A DNA stretch of 35,377 nucleotides from JBFMHP01 sp964557295. Lineage in GTDB: Bacteria > Pseudomonadota > Gammaproteobacteria > RBG-16-57-12. The stretch is taken from contig CAZKZP010000031.1 in the NCBI GenBank assembly GCA_964557295.1, forward strand, positions 1 through 35,377, in the 5' to 3' direction. The notes under the pieces are model-generated. The model had not been told where the DNA came from, did no database searches, and worked only from the letters and a program-made list of their open reading frames with translations. A program made the position numbers and the translations under genes. Positions within the stretch are counted from its first letter, which is position 1, and every line of letters starts with the position of its first letter. This document shows positions 15,624-26,081 of this stretch, in pieces.

Positions 15624-17819
15624 ATGCACAGCGCCAAGAATCTCTTCTCCTATCGTCAATTCTGGGCGAAGCGCTTTGGCGCCGCGCCGTATCTGCCGAT
15701 GTCGCGCGCGGAGATGGATCGGCTGGGCTGGGATTCCTGCGACATCATCCTGGTGACTGGCGATGCCTATGTCGATCACCCGAGTTTCGGCATGGCGGTA
15801 ATCGGGCGCGTGTTGGAGGCGCAGGGCTTTCGCGTCGGCATCATCGCGCAGCCTGACTGGACCCACAAAGACGACTTCATGCGCCTGGGCCGGCCGAACC
15901 TGTTCTACGGCATCACCGCCGGCAATATGGACTCGATGGTCAATCACTACACCTCCGACCGGCGTATCCGCAGCAACGATGCCTACACCCCGGACGGCGC
16001 GGCCGGCAAGCGCCCCGATCGCGCGGTGATCGTCTACAGTCAACGCTGCCGCGAGGCGTATAAAGACGTGCCGGTGATCATCGGCGGGATCGAGGCGAGT
16101 CTGCGCCGCATCGCGCATTTCGATTATTGGTCCGACAAGGTGCGCCGCTCGATCATCTTCGATGCCAAGGCCGATCTGCTGGTCTACGGCAACGCCGAGC
16201 GCCAGATCGTCGAGATCGCCCATCGTCTGGCGAAAAACGAACCGATTGCCGCCATGACGGACATCCGCGGCACGGCCTTCATTCGGCCCTGTGACGAACT
16301 CCCCGCAGGCTGGGTGGAACTGGATGCGCGGGACATCGACGTCTCCGATCAGGCCGCGCCGACCGAGAATCCCTATGGCGAGCCGGCCAAGGCCTGCGCT
16401 CAGGCCGCGCAATCACCCGCCTCGGCCCAGGTGATTTCCTTCCATCAACGCAAGAGCGGACTCGATCGCAGCAAAACGGTGATACGCCTGCCGGATCATG
16501 ACCGCGTCAATCTGGATGCGGACCTCTATGCGCACGCCGCACGCATCCTGCACCTCGAAACCAATCCCGGCAATGCGCGCGCCCTGCGCCAGCGCCACGG
16601 CGATCGTGACGTGTGGTTGAATCCGCCGCCGCTGCCGCTCACCACGCCCGAATACGATGCGATCTACGACCTGCCCTACCAGCGCCAGCCGCATCCGGCG
16701 TATGAAAAGCGCAACATCCCCGCGTATGAAATGATCCGGTTTTCCATCGCCATCATGCGCGGCTGTTTCGGCGGGTGCACCTTCTGTTCGATCACCGAAC
16801 ACGAAGGCCGCATCATCCAGAACCGCTCGGAAGCCTCCATCCTGCGCGAGATCGAAACCATCCGCGACACCGTGCCGGGCTTCACCGGCGTGATCTCCGA
16901 TCTGGGCGGACCCACGGCCAATATGTACCGGCTGGCGTGCAAGAGCGCGGAGATCGAGGCCTCCTGCCGGCGTCTGTCGTGCGTGTTTCCCGGCATCTGC
17001 AAGAATCTCAACACCGATCACACGCCGCTGATCCATCTCTATCGCAAGGCGCGCGAGATCAAGGGCATCAAGCGCATCTTCATCGCCTCGGGCCTGCGCT
17101 ACGATCTGGCCGCGCAATCACCGGAATATGTGAAGGAGCTGGCCACCCATCACGTCGGCGGTTATCTCAAGATCGCACCCGAGCACACCGAGCAAGGACC
17201 GCTCGCCAAAATGATGAAGCCCGGCATCGGCACCTACTACCGCTTCAAGGAGATGTTCGACAAATATTCCAAGGAGGCCGGCAAGGAGCAGTACTTGATT
17301 CCTTATTTCATCGCCGCGCACCCGGGCACGACCACCGAGGACATGCTCAATCTCGCGCTGTGGCTGAAACAGAATAATTATCGCGCCGACCAGGTGCAGG
17401 CCTTCCTGCCCTCGCCCATGGCGCTGGCCACCGCCATGTATCACAGCGAAAAGAATCCGCTGCGCGCCATCCATCGCAACGGCGAGAAGGTCTTCATCCC
17501 CAAGGGCCTGAAGATCCGCCGCCTGCACAAGGCCTTTTTGCGTTATCACGATGCCGATAACTGGCCCTTGCTGCGCGAGGCGCTCAAACAGATGGGACGC
17601 ACCGATCTGATCGGCAACGGCAAGAAACACCTCATTCCCAGCTGGCAACCGGCGGGCACCGGCACGGCCACGGAAGGGGCACGCGTCACGCCAAAGGCGC
17701 GCCCCTTCCGCACGCAGCAAACGCACGGGCTTGGGCACGAAAGACGCGGAAAGAAGGGATTGCAGCAAGATGACAAGCGCGGCGGCGCGCCCACGCCACG
17801 CAAGCGGCCACGCCGTTGA
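15624..17819 (+). CDS. YgiQ family radical SAM protein
   Basis: YgiQ (UPF0313) proteins are large cytoplasmic radical S-adenosylmethionine enzymes found across bacteria; the reaction is not known. The 731-residue product starts with the family opening LFSYRQFWAKRFGAAPYLPMSRAEMDRLGWDSCDIILVTGDAYVDHPSFG. It carries a cobalamin-binding-like N-terminal region and the cluster motif C381-x3-C385-x2-C388 (MRGCFGGCTFC). YgiQ-specific segments such as SRIxDLGGPTANMY-like ISDLGGPTANMYRL and YLKIAPEH follow, and a basic, disordered tail rich in Lys and Arg ends the protein (about 675-731). It follows the toxin/immunity pair but probably has its own promoter. Confidence 0.94.
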   Translation: MHSAKNLFSYRQFWAKRFGAAPYLPMSRAEMDRLGWDSCDIILVTGDAYVDHPSFGMAVIGRVLEAQGFRVGIIAQPDWTHKDDFMRLGRPNLFYGITAGNMDSMVNHYTSDRRIRSNDAYTPDGAAGKRPDRAVIVYSQRCREAYKDVPVIIGGIEASLRRIAHFDYWSDKVRRSIIFDAKADLLVYGNAERQIVEIAHRLAKNEPIAAMTDIRGTAFIRPCDELPAGWVELDARDIDVSDQAAPTENPYGEPAKACAQAAQSPASAQVISFHQRKSGLDRSKTVIRLPDHDRVNLDADLYAHAARILHLETNPGNARALRQRHGDRDVWLNPPPLPLTTPEYDAIYDLPYQRQPHPAYEKRNIPAYEMIRFSIAIMRGCFGGCTFCSITEHEGRIIQNRSEASILREIETIRDTVPGFTGVISDLGGPTANMYRLACKSAEIEASCRRLSCVFPGICKNLNTDHTPLIHLYRKAREIKGIKRIFIASGLRYDLAAQSPEYVKELATHHVGGYLKIAPEHTEQGPLAKMMKPGIGTYYRFKEMFDKYSKEAGKEQYLIPYFIAAHPGTTTEDMLNLALWLKQNNYRADQVQAFLPSPMALATAMYHSEKNPLRAIHRNGEKVFIPKGLKIRRLHKAFLRYHDADNWPLLREALKQMGRTDLIGNGKKHLIPSWQPAGTGTATEGARVTPKARPFRTQQTHGLGHERRGKKGLQQDDKRGGAPTPRKRPRR

Positions 17820-17828
17820 GCGCCCGAC

Positions 17829-20800
17829 TCAAAACGAATCCAGCAACTTTATCTTCTCGCGGTTTTCCCGCACCAGCAGATTCAGATAATCATCCTCGGG
17901 CACCGGCTTGCTGAAATAGTAGCCCTGATAATAATCGCAGCCGTGCTCCTGCAGGAACTGGAGTTGCTGTTCGTTCTCCACACCTTCGGCGACGATGAAA
18001 AAGCCCAGGCTCTTCGCCATATTGATGATGGCCAACACGATCGCGCGATCATTCGGATCATTGATGCAGTCGCGCACGAAACCCTGATCGATCTTGAGCG
18101 TGTCGATCGGCAAGCGCTTGATGTAGCTCAATGAGGAATAGCCGGTACCAAAATCATCGATCGAGAAGTTGACGCCGCGCCGCTTGAGCGCATGCATTTT
18201 CTCGATCGCCTCCTCCGTATCCTGAATGACGATGCCTTCAGTGATTTCCAGATCGAGCAGCTCCGGCGCAATGCCGGTCAAATCCAGCACCTGTTCCACC
18301 TTTTGCACGAAATCCTGCTGATGGAACTGGCGTGGGCTGACATTGACCGAAATCCGCAACGGATGGTCCTTGGAATCGATGCGCTTTGACATCGCCACCA
18401 TGCGTTCGCAGGCCTGCATCAACACCCATTGCCCGACATCGGTGATCATGCCGGTGTCTTCCAGCAACGAAATGAATTTGTCCGGCGTGGTCAAACCATT
18501 GGCAGGGTGATTCCAGCGCAACAGCGTCTCGCTGCCGAGGATGCGCTGCGTCTTCATATCCACCTGAGGCTGGAAAAAGAGAATGAACTGCTCCTGGACT
18601 TTAGCCGTTTGCAACTCCGTCTCCAGGCGCAGACGCTTGACCAGGGCCTCCTGCAACTCGCTCTTGAAGAATCGCACGGTATTGCGTCCCGCATTCTTGG
18701 CGCTGTACATCGCCATGTCGGCCTTTTTCAACAAATCCTCGGCGGTCACGCCGTGCTCGGGGAACACGGCCACCCCGATGCTCAAGCCGACACGCAAGGT
18801 CTTATCCAGCACATCGAAAGGCTGAAGCAGGCTTTCGCGCAGCTTCTCCGCGATCATCTGCGCATCGCGCGCCGCTTCGGCATACGAACTCGACATCTGG
18901 GGCACCAGCGCGACGAATTCATCGCCGCCCAACCGGCCGATAGTATCCTCCTCGCGCAGCGCGGATTGAAAACGGCGAGTGACTTCGATCAACAACCGGT
19001 CACCGTAGCTATGCCCAAGGGAGTCGTTGATGTTCTTGAAGTGATCGAGATCGAGGTACATCAAAGCCCCGAAATGTTCGCGGCGGCGCGCCAATGAGAT
19101 GGCTTGCTTCAAACGATCCATGACCAGCAGCCGGTTCGGCAGATTGGTCAGCGCATCATGATAGGCCATGTGCTTGATTCTGCTCTCGGCCTCCTTGCGC
19201 GCGCTGATATCCTGGAAATGGAACACATAATTGATGATCTCGCCTTCCTTGTCTCTGACGGCCGAGATGCTCAGCGCCACATTGATATGGGTGGCGTCGC
19301 GTCTAACAAATATTTCCTCCCCTTTCCACTGCCCGACTTCTTGCGTGAATTCCCCGCGCTCGTTCACCGGCGAAACGNNNNNNNNNNGTCCCCCGCGGCG
19401 AGCATCAGCATATCTGGGGTCTGATGTTTGACCTCATCCGGCAGATAGTGGGTCAGATCGGTGAAAGACTTGTTCACCCGAAGGATCTTACCGTCTTGGT
19501 CTGAGATGAAAAGACCTTCATTGGACTCAAATGCGGTGGCCGCGATTTGCAGTTCACGAAACAGCCTGGAACGTTCCTTCTCGCCGCGCATGTGCTCGAT
19601 TTCAATCGCAACGCGTGAACCGAACACCGGCAACAGCGATTTGACCAGATCGGCATGCTCCATGCTCTTGCTGTCAAACAGCATCATCAGTCCGACCGGC
19701 TTGCCCGCGGCGTTTTTCAGCATATTGGCCGCATAACTTTCCATGCCCATGGACGCGAATGGATGACCTTGCGGGAAGGTCATCTTGGCATTTTGCTCTT
19801 GCAGAGATAAACCTTCGATGAAAATATCCTGACACGGGGTATCGGCGATATCGAAGGTGAAATTCTCGACATATTTTCCGTGAGAATAGACGATCTCGCT
19901 GGTCAATGTGGTGTGTTTGTCGTCATTGAGGAGCGCGATCAAACAGTTTTCCACATCCAGCGCATCGGCGAGATGCCGGACCAGGGACCTCAAATACAGG
20001 TGATGGTTATCCATGCGCGATCCTTGCGCGAGCTTGCGCAGCGCCTGTTCGACGCTGTTTCGCTCCTGCTCCCGCACCTCGAGTTCATGAGCCATGCTGT
20101 CAAAATCACGCGCCAACTCATGAAACTCACTGTTACCGGCAGGCAACGCGGTACGCGCGAACAAATCTCCTTGACGCAGTCGGCGCGTGGCCGCCACCAA
20201 CGCATGGACATAGCGAAGCACAAAGAAATTGCCACCGAGCCATGCGGCGGCGATGGTCAGCAATGCAACGAGGGCGAGCAAGATCAGATTTCGGCGCAAG
20301 GTGTTGTTTGCTGGCGCCAGAATCACATCCAGCGGAATCGACATACTCACGTAGGTATTGGACGCCTTGTCGCTGAGAGGTTGAAAGACGTACAGCATCT
20401 GTGTGCCGCCTTCCGACGACAACATGCTGCCGCTGGCATGGGTGCTGACCGCCTTATCGACCAGGAATTGCTTGGAATAGGTTGTGCCGACCATTCCGTG
20501 TTCGTTAGGATAGTGCGCGAGCACGACTCCGTTCTTGTCGAACAGCGTCAGCGTGGTGCCGAGCGGCACCGCCGTGCGTGTGAGAAAATCATCCAGCCAG
20601 CGCAGGTCCAGGCCAGCGTTGACGACGCCGGTGATTTCACCTTCGTCACCGAGCATCGGCTGCACGATAAACAACGAAGGCTTATCCAGCATGCGGCTGA
20701 CCACATAGCCGCTGGAAGCGAACCTTTTCGTCTGGATCGCCTCTCGGAAATGACCACGGTCGGCGATATTGAATTGCCGTTTCTGTGGCGGCCCGCTGCA

Positions 20801-21136
20801 CACCAGATCTCCCTTGAGATCAAACACGGCAAACGAGATGTAAGTGTGATATTCGTTGATCAAGGACGAGAGCAGCGAATTGCATGCCGCGATGTCGAAG
20901 GTGTTGACCGCGGGTATCTTGCCCAATGCCAACAGAAGCTGTTCGGTTTTCAGGAAGGTGAGATTCTGGTCGTGACTGACTTGTTGAAGGAAGGATAAAG
21001 CGTCTTTTTCCGCCTGGGCATAGGCACTTTTTCGTTGCTCGAACCCGCTATACAGTATCAGCGCCAGGGCCGGGATCACCGCCAGCATCACCAACCATAT
21101 CAAGCGTGCTCTCACGCCTGAATAGATCATTTTCAT
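17829..21136 (-). CDS. Membrane sensor protein with Cache, HAMP, GAF, PAS, GGDEF and EAL domains (split by an assembly gap)
   Basis: This predicted cyclic di-GMP enzyme senses signals at the cell surface. I chose the ATG at 21136 (MKMIYS), preceded by GGTGGGG; a GTG at 21184 is possible. Residues 12-31 form the first membrane helix, 35-280 a periplasmic double-Cache domain and 284-306 the second helix. HAMP (about 307-355), GAF (about 375-520) and PAS (from about 530) follow. A 10-N gap at 19378-19387 interrupts the PAS domain. The GGDEF motif is intact (RLGGDEF) with an inhibitory RxxD site five residues ahead (REED). The EAL domain keeps DDFGTGYSSL and AEGVE but reads ETL where EAL is usual (GSETLLRW). 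Both activities, or phosphodiesterase only, are possible. The gene stands alone. Confidence 0.9.
19378..19387. other. Assembly gap (10 N) inside the GGDEF/EAL gene
   Basis: The gap starts at a codon boundary on the upstream (19388) side but leaves one extra base (19377) on the other. The true number of missing bases must therefore leave remainder two on division by three, and cannot be 10. Several PAS-domain residues appear to be missing between LMLAAGD and VSPVNERGEF. Confidence 0.9.
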
Positions 21137-21629
21137 GTCAACCCCACCATTCCGATATACCCAGGGGTACATCATAGATCCCACTCTGCACTCAAATATA
21201 GGTCATGCCGGCGTCGACCTGTGCAAGTGGCTTTAATTATTTACAAAGTTTAATAATCGTTACCTGCCGCGACATATTCTTCAAATATGCGAACAATTGC
21301 GATGACACAGTCAGCCTCGCAAGCTTTGCGCCCCCTACCCAATCTTGCTTCACTCATTGAATGCCGCGGGCACATGCATCGTACGGATCCAAGCTCCCGA
21401 CGGCGCTATGATCCGCCGCATTGCATTTTGGCGCGCTGTTATCGCGAATCTCGCGGCTTATGGCTGGTGCAATCATAGTTATCGATAACCTTTGCGCAAA
21501 ACTTGATACTGCGCAAGAAAAATTTACAGCAAATTTAAGTCTTTCCTAATCTTGCTGAGCCGAACGAGAGGCCGGCAAATCCGTGTCTCACGCGTGCGCC
21601 GGGAGGCGTAAAGTCCATCATTCAAAACT
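21137..21629. other. Intergenic region with palindromes, no gene seen
   Basis: This stretch of 493 bases separates the end of the minus-strand ABC export operon from the start of the GGDEF/EAL gene, so it must hold the promoter of the latter. A 63-codon plus-strand ORF (21287-21478) has no recognisable content and no ribosome site. The region contains an inverted repeat CATATT-N5-AATATG at 21273-21289 and a perfect 12-bp palindrome GTTATCGATAAC at 21478-21489, either of which could bind a dimeric regulator. I see no clear terminator for the HlyD gene. Confidence 0.6.
21478..21489. promoter_or_regulatory. 12-bp perfect palindrome (possible operator)
   Basis: GTTATCGATAAC is identical on both strands and lies in non-coding DNA about 340 bp ahead of the GGDEF/EAL gene. 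A role as a regulator site is inferred from symmetry alone. Confidence 0.3.
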
Positions 21630-22823
21630 TCACTCACGTAATCGCACCCGCACACCGTCTTCTATCTCATCATCCGGATGGGTGATCACCGGTTCGCCCT
21701 CGGTCAGACTTTCCAACACCTGCGCCACCAGACCGTTGCGCTGACCAGTCTTGATCAGGCGGCGCTGCGCCTTACCGCCCTGCATGACAAACACTGCCCA
21801 GGCGTCGTTGTAGTGGAATAAGGCGCTGACCGGAATCTGTAGCACATCGTCTTGCTGCCAGAGGATGAAACGGGCCTCGACCCGATAACCATCACCCAGG
21901 CGCTGCCATAACTCCGTTGGCGAGGTGATATCGATGATGACCAGCACCCGCTGTTCCTCCACGCCCAAGGCGGAGACCTTGGTAAAGCCGACCGGTTCGA
22001 CCAGGCGCACCGCGCCCTGCAATGGCGCACCCCCCCAGCGCTCGAATACAACCGGCGTGCCCGGCTGGATGCGCACGGCATCGATCGAGAGCACGTCCAC
22101 CGCCACTTCCAGAGGGCCGGGGTCGCCGAGCTCCAGAAGGGGCTGGCCCGCGGCCACCACGCCTTCACTCTCGCGATGGACCTTGAGCACTTGGCCCGCG
22201 ATAGGTGAGAGGATCGCTACACGCTCGGTCTCCACCACGGATTGTTGCGCCGCGGAGTATTGCAGCGCGGTCTGCGCCGCCTCCAGTTCATGACGCGCCA
22301 CTTCGACCGCAAAGCGGGCCGAGCGCTGCGCGGCATAGGAGCGGCGCGCCTCGGCTTGGGCGCGGTCTTCTTCATCCTTGGTGGCATGATTGATCTTGCG
22401 CAGCTGTTGTATGCGCGCAAGCTCCTTATGGGAAAGCTCGGCGTTGGCCGTAGCCGCGCTGACGTTTTCCTGCGCCGCGTTGAGCGCGTCCTTGGCCGCC
22501 GCCACACGCGCCTTGGCCTCGGCTTGGCTGCGTGGATCGAGCACCGCCGAACGCAGCGGTTCGAGCTGCAACAGCATCTGGCCTTTTTTCACCGTGTCAC
22601 CGACATCCAGCTCGATACGCCGCGCATAGCCGGCCACCGGGGCGGAGATCTCGAAGCGGTCGATCACGCGCGTCTTGCCCTCCTCTTCCACGCTCACCTG
22701 CAAGGGGCCGCGTATGACCGGGGCGACATCCACATAGATCGGCGCGGGGCGAAAGCCATAGGCGATCAGCAGGATGACGAAGGCGATCATGGCGCCGATG
22801 AGGATACGTCTGCGTAACAGCAT
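21630..22823 (-). CDS. HlyD/MFP family periplasmic adaptor of an ABC exporter
   Basis: This adaptor should link the inner-membrane ABC permease to an outer-membrane channel. The 397-residue product has an N-terminal membrane anchor (ILIGAMIAFVILLIAYGF, about 7-24). A biotinyl-lipoyl-like half motif follows (FEISAPVAGYARRIELDVGDTVKKGQMLLQLEP, 58-90). Next comes an Ala/Glu-rich coiled-coil hairpin (about 98-195), the second lipoyl half (AILSPIAGQVLKVHRESEGVVAAGQPLLELGD), and beta-barrel and membrane-proximal domains ending GVRVRLRE. It starts 6 bp after the permease stop and is the last gene of the ATPase-permease-adaptor operon. No outer-membrane channel gene is nearby, so TolC or an equivalent would be shared. 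Confidence 0.92.
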   Translation of the reverse strand: MLLRRRILIGAMIAFVILLIAYGFRPAPIYVDVAPVIRGPLQVSVEEEGKTRVIDRFEISAPVAGYARRIELDVGDTVKKGQMLLQLEPLRSAVLDPRSQAEAKARVAAAKDALNAAQENVSAATANAELSHKELARIQQLRKINHATKDEEDRAQAEARRSYAAQRSARFAVEVARHELEAAQTALQYSAAQQSVVETERVAILSPIAGQVLKVHRESEGVVAAGQPLLELGDPGPLEVAVDVLSIDAVRIQPGTPVVFERWGGAPLQGAVRLVEPVGFTKVSALGVEEQRVLVIIDITSPTELWQRLGDGYRVEARFILWQQDDVLQIPVSALFHYNDAWAVFVMQGGKAQRRLIKTGQRNGLVAQVLESLTEGEPVITHPDDEIEDGVRVRLRE

Positions 22824-22829
22824 GGTTGG

Positions 22830-25193
22830 CTACTCCTTGGTCTTCAGCACACCGATGAGATCGAGGCGGTCCAGGTGCCTTCGCACCGCCAGGCCGGAGA
22901 TCACGGTCGCGATCAAGACCACGGTGGCGGCGAAGGCATAGGTCTTAGGTTCCAATATCAACGGCACGCGGTAAAGCTCGGACTGCAGGCCGAGCGCGAT
23001 GATGCCGCACAATCCCCGCCCGACCAGAAGGCCCAGGGGGATGGCGATCAGGGTCAGCAGCGCCAGTTCCCCGAGCAGGATGTAGGAGATCTCGCCACGG
23101 GTAAAGCCCAATACCCGCAGGCTGGCCAGTTCGCGCGAACGCTCGGTGAGTGCGATGCGTGCGCTGTTATACACCACGCCGAAGGCGATCACGACCGAAA
23201 AAGTCGTGGCCACCGTGGTGATGAAGAGCATGGTCTGATCCATGGTCCGGTTGAAATTGCGGATCTCCTGTTCGCGCTCCATCACCGAGGTGATGCGCGG
23301 GATCTCCTTGAAGCGCTGGAACAACTGCGTGAGATAGTCGCCATCGACCGTCAGATAGGCCCCGGAGATGGCGGGTCCTTCCTGCAACAGGCGATTGAGG
23401 GCCGAGAGCTCCATATAGGCCGATACGCCGAGGTATTCCTTCACCAGGCCGACCACCGGCACTTGGCGCACCGGGCGATCTCCTTCCAGGATCTCCACCG
23501 TGAGTGTATCTCCGGGGACAACCCCTAGCATCCCGCCGAGGTAGTCGGTCAGGACGATGCCTTCTCTGGGCAACGCAATCGGTTTGAGATCGGCATCAAG
23601 CAGGCGCTGGATATCCCCGCCCGGCTCCACGCCGGTGATGCCGGTGCGATGGCTGCGGTGGGCAAAGCGCAACCGGACCGGCACACTGCGAAAGACCTCG
23701 ACATGTTCCACCCCTTCCAGGCTCTGCAATTCGTACTGCACGCGGCGCGAAGTGGGCTCGACAAAGACCACCGAGATGTCTTCACGCTGCATTAAGCCAT
23801 ATTCCACCCCCATCATGTAGCTGACGGTATCCTGCTGGAAGCGCCCGGTCATCATGATGCCGCAGGCAAAGGCGATACCGATCATGGTGAGCGCGGATTT
23901 CACCGGACGGCGCAGGATGTGACGCACGATCATGCGGTTAGGCTGACTCAGGAATCGTTTCAGCCCCAGGCGCTCGACGAACGACTCCCGGTACTGCGTG
24001 GGCGCCTCGGGACGCATCGCCTCGGCCGGGCGCAGCCGGGCCGCGGCGCGCACCGCAAACAGCGTGGCGACCAAGGCGCCGCCGGCATTGGTCAGGGTGG
24101 CGTTGAGCACCACCTGGGGCCGCAGCTGAAAATGCAAGAACGGGAAGCTGAAAAAGTCCATGTAGATGCCGCTCATGCCCTGCGCCAGCCAGATGCCGGC
24201 CAACACGCCAGTCATGATCCCGAGCAGTACGATCACCATCACCAGCTTGAAGTAATGCCACGCCACCGCGCGATTGTCGTAACCGAAGGCCTTGAGCGCG
24301 GCGATCTGCTCGCGCTGCATGTGGATCATGCGCGCCAGCACCACGTTGAGAAGAAATATTGCAATGCCAAGGAAGATCACCGGGAACATGCGCGCGTTGT
24401 TCTCCAGTTGCTTGAACTCCTCGTTCAAGAAACGATTGGAGAATTGGTCCACTCGTCCATAGGCGCCGCGATTGCCATAAGGATCGAGCAGGACATCGAG
24501 GCGGTCGATCACGTCTTCTTCGCGGGCATCCACCGTGAGACTCAACACCACATTGTTGAAGGCGCCGTCCATATCATACGCATTGCCCAGGGCGGTGCGC
24601 CCCATCCACAGGATGCCGTAGCGCTGGTAATCGGGAAAGGCGCTGCCGGGACGCAGCTGGTAGATGAATTCCGGCGACAGCGCCGTGCCGACGATGGTCA
24701 GGGCCTTGCGCTTGCCGTTGATGATCGCATTGATCTTGTCGCCGGGGGCGAAGCCGTGCGCATTGGCAAAGGCTTCGCTGACCAGCACCTCGTCATCTCG
24801 CCCCGGCTCCAGCAGGCGGCCCTGCCGCAGGTGCAGCTTGTTCATCAGCGGCTCGCCATGATCCGGGATCGATACCAGCTGGCCACTCACCGGCTCGGGG
24901 AAATTCGGGATATCCAGATTGACCAGGGTCGTCACCCGCGTCTCCACCCGCTCCACCCCGGGTATCTCGGCGATGCGGCGCGCCAGGCTGTCCGGGGCGC
25001 GTTTCAGCGAGGCGAAGACCTCGGCGAAGCGATAGTCCTGATAATACTCGGCTTGGGTCAGACGCAATGAATCCAGGGTGCTCAGAAACATAATGAAGGT
25101 CGCCACGCCCGCCATGATCACTAGCGCGATCGCCAATGCCTGGCCGCGCAGGTGCCAGAGATCGCGCAGCAGCTTTTTATCCAGGGCCTGCAT
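22830..25193 (-). CDS. ABC transporter permease with two FtsX/MacB-type modules
   Basis: The 787-residue protein is built as a tandem duplication. The first half has a membrane helix (ALAIALVIMAGVATFIMFLSTL, about 15-36), a MacB-like periplasmic domain (about 40-265) and an FtsX block of three helices (about 270-390). The second half repeats this, with a helix at about 435-455 (SALTMIGIAFACGIMM), a periplasmic part, and a final FtsX block from about 665 (TLFITTVATTFSVVIAFGVVYNSARIALTERSRELASLRVLGF in pieces) to the end. Such permeases work by mechanotransmission and export substrates from the periplasm rather than across the inner membrane. It lies 12 bp after the ATPase gene and 6 bp before the HlyD gene. 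The substrate is unknown. Confidence 0.92.
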   Translation of the reverse strand: MQALDKKLLRDLWHLRGQALAIALVIMAGVATFIMFLSTLDSLRLTQAEYYQDYRFAEVFASLKRAPDSLARRIAEIPGVERVETRVTTLVNLDIPNFPEPVSGQLVSIPDHGEPLMNKLHLRQGRLLEPGRDDEVLVSEAFANAHGFAPGDKINAIINGKRKALTIVGTALSPEFIYQLRPGSAFPDYQRYGILWMGRTALGNAYDMDGAFNNVVLSLTVDAREEDVIDRLDVLLDPYGNRGAYGRVDQFSNRFLNEEFKQLENNARMFPVIFLGIAIFLLNVVLARMIHMQREQIAALKAFGYDNRAVAWHYFKLVMVIVLLGIMTGVLAGIWLAQGMSGIYMDFFSFPFLHFQLRPQVVLNATLTNAGGALVATLFAVRAAARLRPAEAMRPEAPTQYRESFVERLGLKRFLSQPNRMIVRHILRRPVKSALTMIGIAFACGIMMTGRFQQDTVSYMMGVEYGLMQREDISVVFVEPTSRRVQYELQSLEGVEHVEVFRSVPVRLRFAHRSHRTGITGVEPGGDIQRLLDADLKPIALPREGIVLTDYLGGMLGVVPGDTLTVEILEGDRPVRQVPVVGLVKEYLGVSAYMELSALNRLLQEGPAISGAYLTVDGDYLTQLFQRFKEIPRITSVMEREQEIRNFNRTMDQTMLFITTVATTFSVVIAFGVVYNSARIALTERSRELASLRVLGFTRGEISYILLGELALLTLIAIPLGLLVGRGLCGIIALGLQSELYRVPLILEPKTYAFAATVVLIATVISGLAVRRHLDRLDLIGVLKTKE

Positions 25194-25205
25194 CTACGTC
25201 ATTCC

Positions 25206-25946
25206 CTACCACACGATCTCGCGCGGTGACTTCTTAGTGGTATTGCGTTGCACCGCGGTGATCTGGCCATTGCTGAGGTGGATCACCCGATCGGCCATGT
25301 CGGCGATCGCCGCGTTGTGCGTGATCACCGCCGTGGTGGTGCCCAGCTCGCGATTGACGCGCTCGATCACCTCCAGCACCAGCACCCCGGTCTTCACATC
25401 GAGCGCCCCGGTCGGCTCGTCGCACAGCAACACGTCCGGACGCTTGGCCACCGCGCGCGCAATCGCCACCCGTTGCTGCTCGCCGCCGGAAAGCTGCGAA
25501 GGAAAGTGATCCATGCGCTCACCCAAGCCCACCAGCCGCAGGGCCTCCTCCGGCGCCATCGGATGCCCGGCGATCTCGGTGACCAAGGCCACGTTCTCGC
25601 GCGCGGTCAGGCTGGGGATCAGGTTATAGAACTGAAACACGAAACCGACGTGCTCGCGCCGGTAGCGGGTGAGCGCGGCATCGTTGTACACACTCAGATC
25701 ATGCTCACCGTAGAACACGGTGCCGGTGGTCGGCGTATCCAGTCCGCCCAGGATGTTCAGCAACGTGGACTTGCCGCTGCCCGAGGGCCCCAACAGCACC
25801 ACGAACTCACCCTCGTAGAGTTCCAGATCGACACCGCGCAAGGCCGGCACCTGCACCTCGCCCATCTGATAGATCTTGGTCAGACCCTTGGCGGTGAACA
25901 CCGATCGCTTGTCCGTGGCGGGTAGTGTGGAATTGTCGGCATTCAT
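25206..25946 (-). CDS. ABC transporter ATP-binding protein (MacB/LolD type)
   Basis: This 246-residue ATPase powers the permease encoded next to it. Walker A is GPSGSGKS (in LLGPSGSGKSTLLNILGG). The Q-loop phrase is FVFQFYNLIPSLTARENV, the ABC signature is LSGGEQQRVAIARA, Walker B is VLLCDEP followed by TGALD, and the switch His lies in VITHNAAIA. The phrase FQFYNLIPSLTARENV is typical of the MacB/LolD/FtsE group that pairs with FtsX-type permeases. It is the first gene of the operon. No convincing ribosome site precedes the ATG at 25946, and the 135 bases upstream show no clear promoter beyond a TATGAT. Confidence 0.94.
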   Translation of the reverse strand: MNADNSTLPATDKRSVFTAKGLTKIYQMGEVQVPALRGVDLELYEGEFVVLLGPSGSGKSTLLNILGGLDTPTTGTVFYGEHDLSVYNDAALTRYRREHVGFVFQFYNLIPSLTARENVALVTEIAGHPMAPEEALRLVGLGERMDHFPSQLSGGEQQRVAIARAVAKRPDVLLCDEPTGALDVKTGVLVLEVIERVNRELGTTTAVITHNAAIADMADRVIHLSNGQITAVQRNTTKKSPREIVW

Positions 25947-26081
25947 GAGTGTAGTAATTTCAGTTTTATCATATGGCCTTAGGCTGGCCCTGTAGGCGTA
26001 AGCTTCAGCATGCGATCACACACCGCGACCGGCCGCCATCTGACGAGGACTCCTGCACTTGAGAGGTAAATTGCAGCTGGA

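Noticed and set aside
21287..21478. 63-codon plus-strand ORF in the long intergenic region
   Set aside because: No ribosome site and no recognisable protein features.
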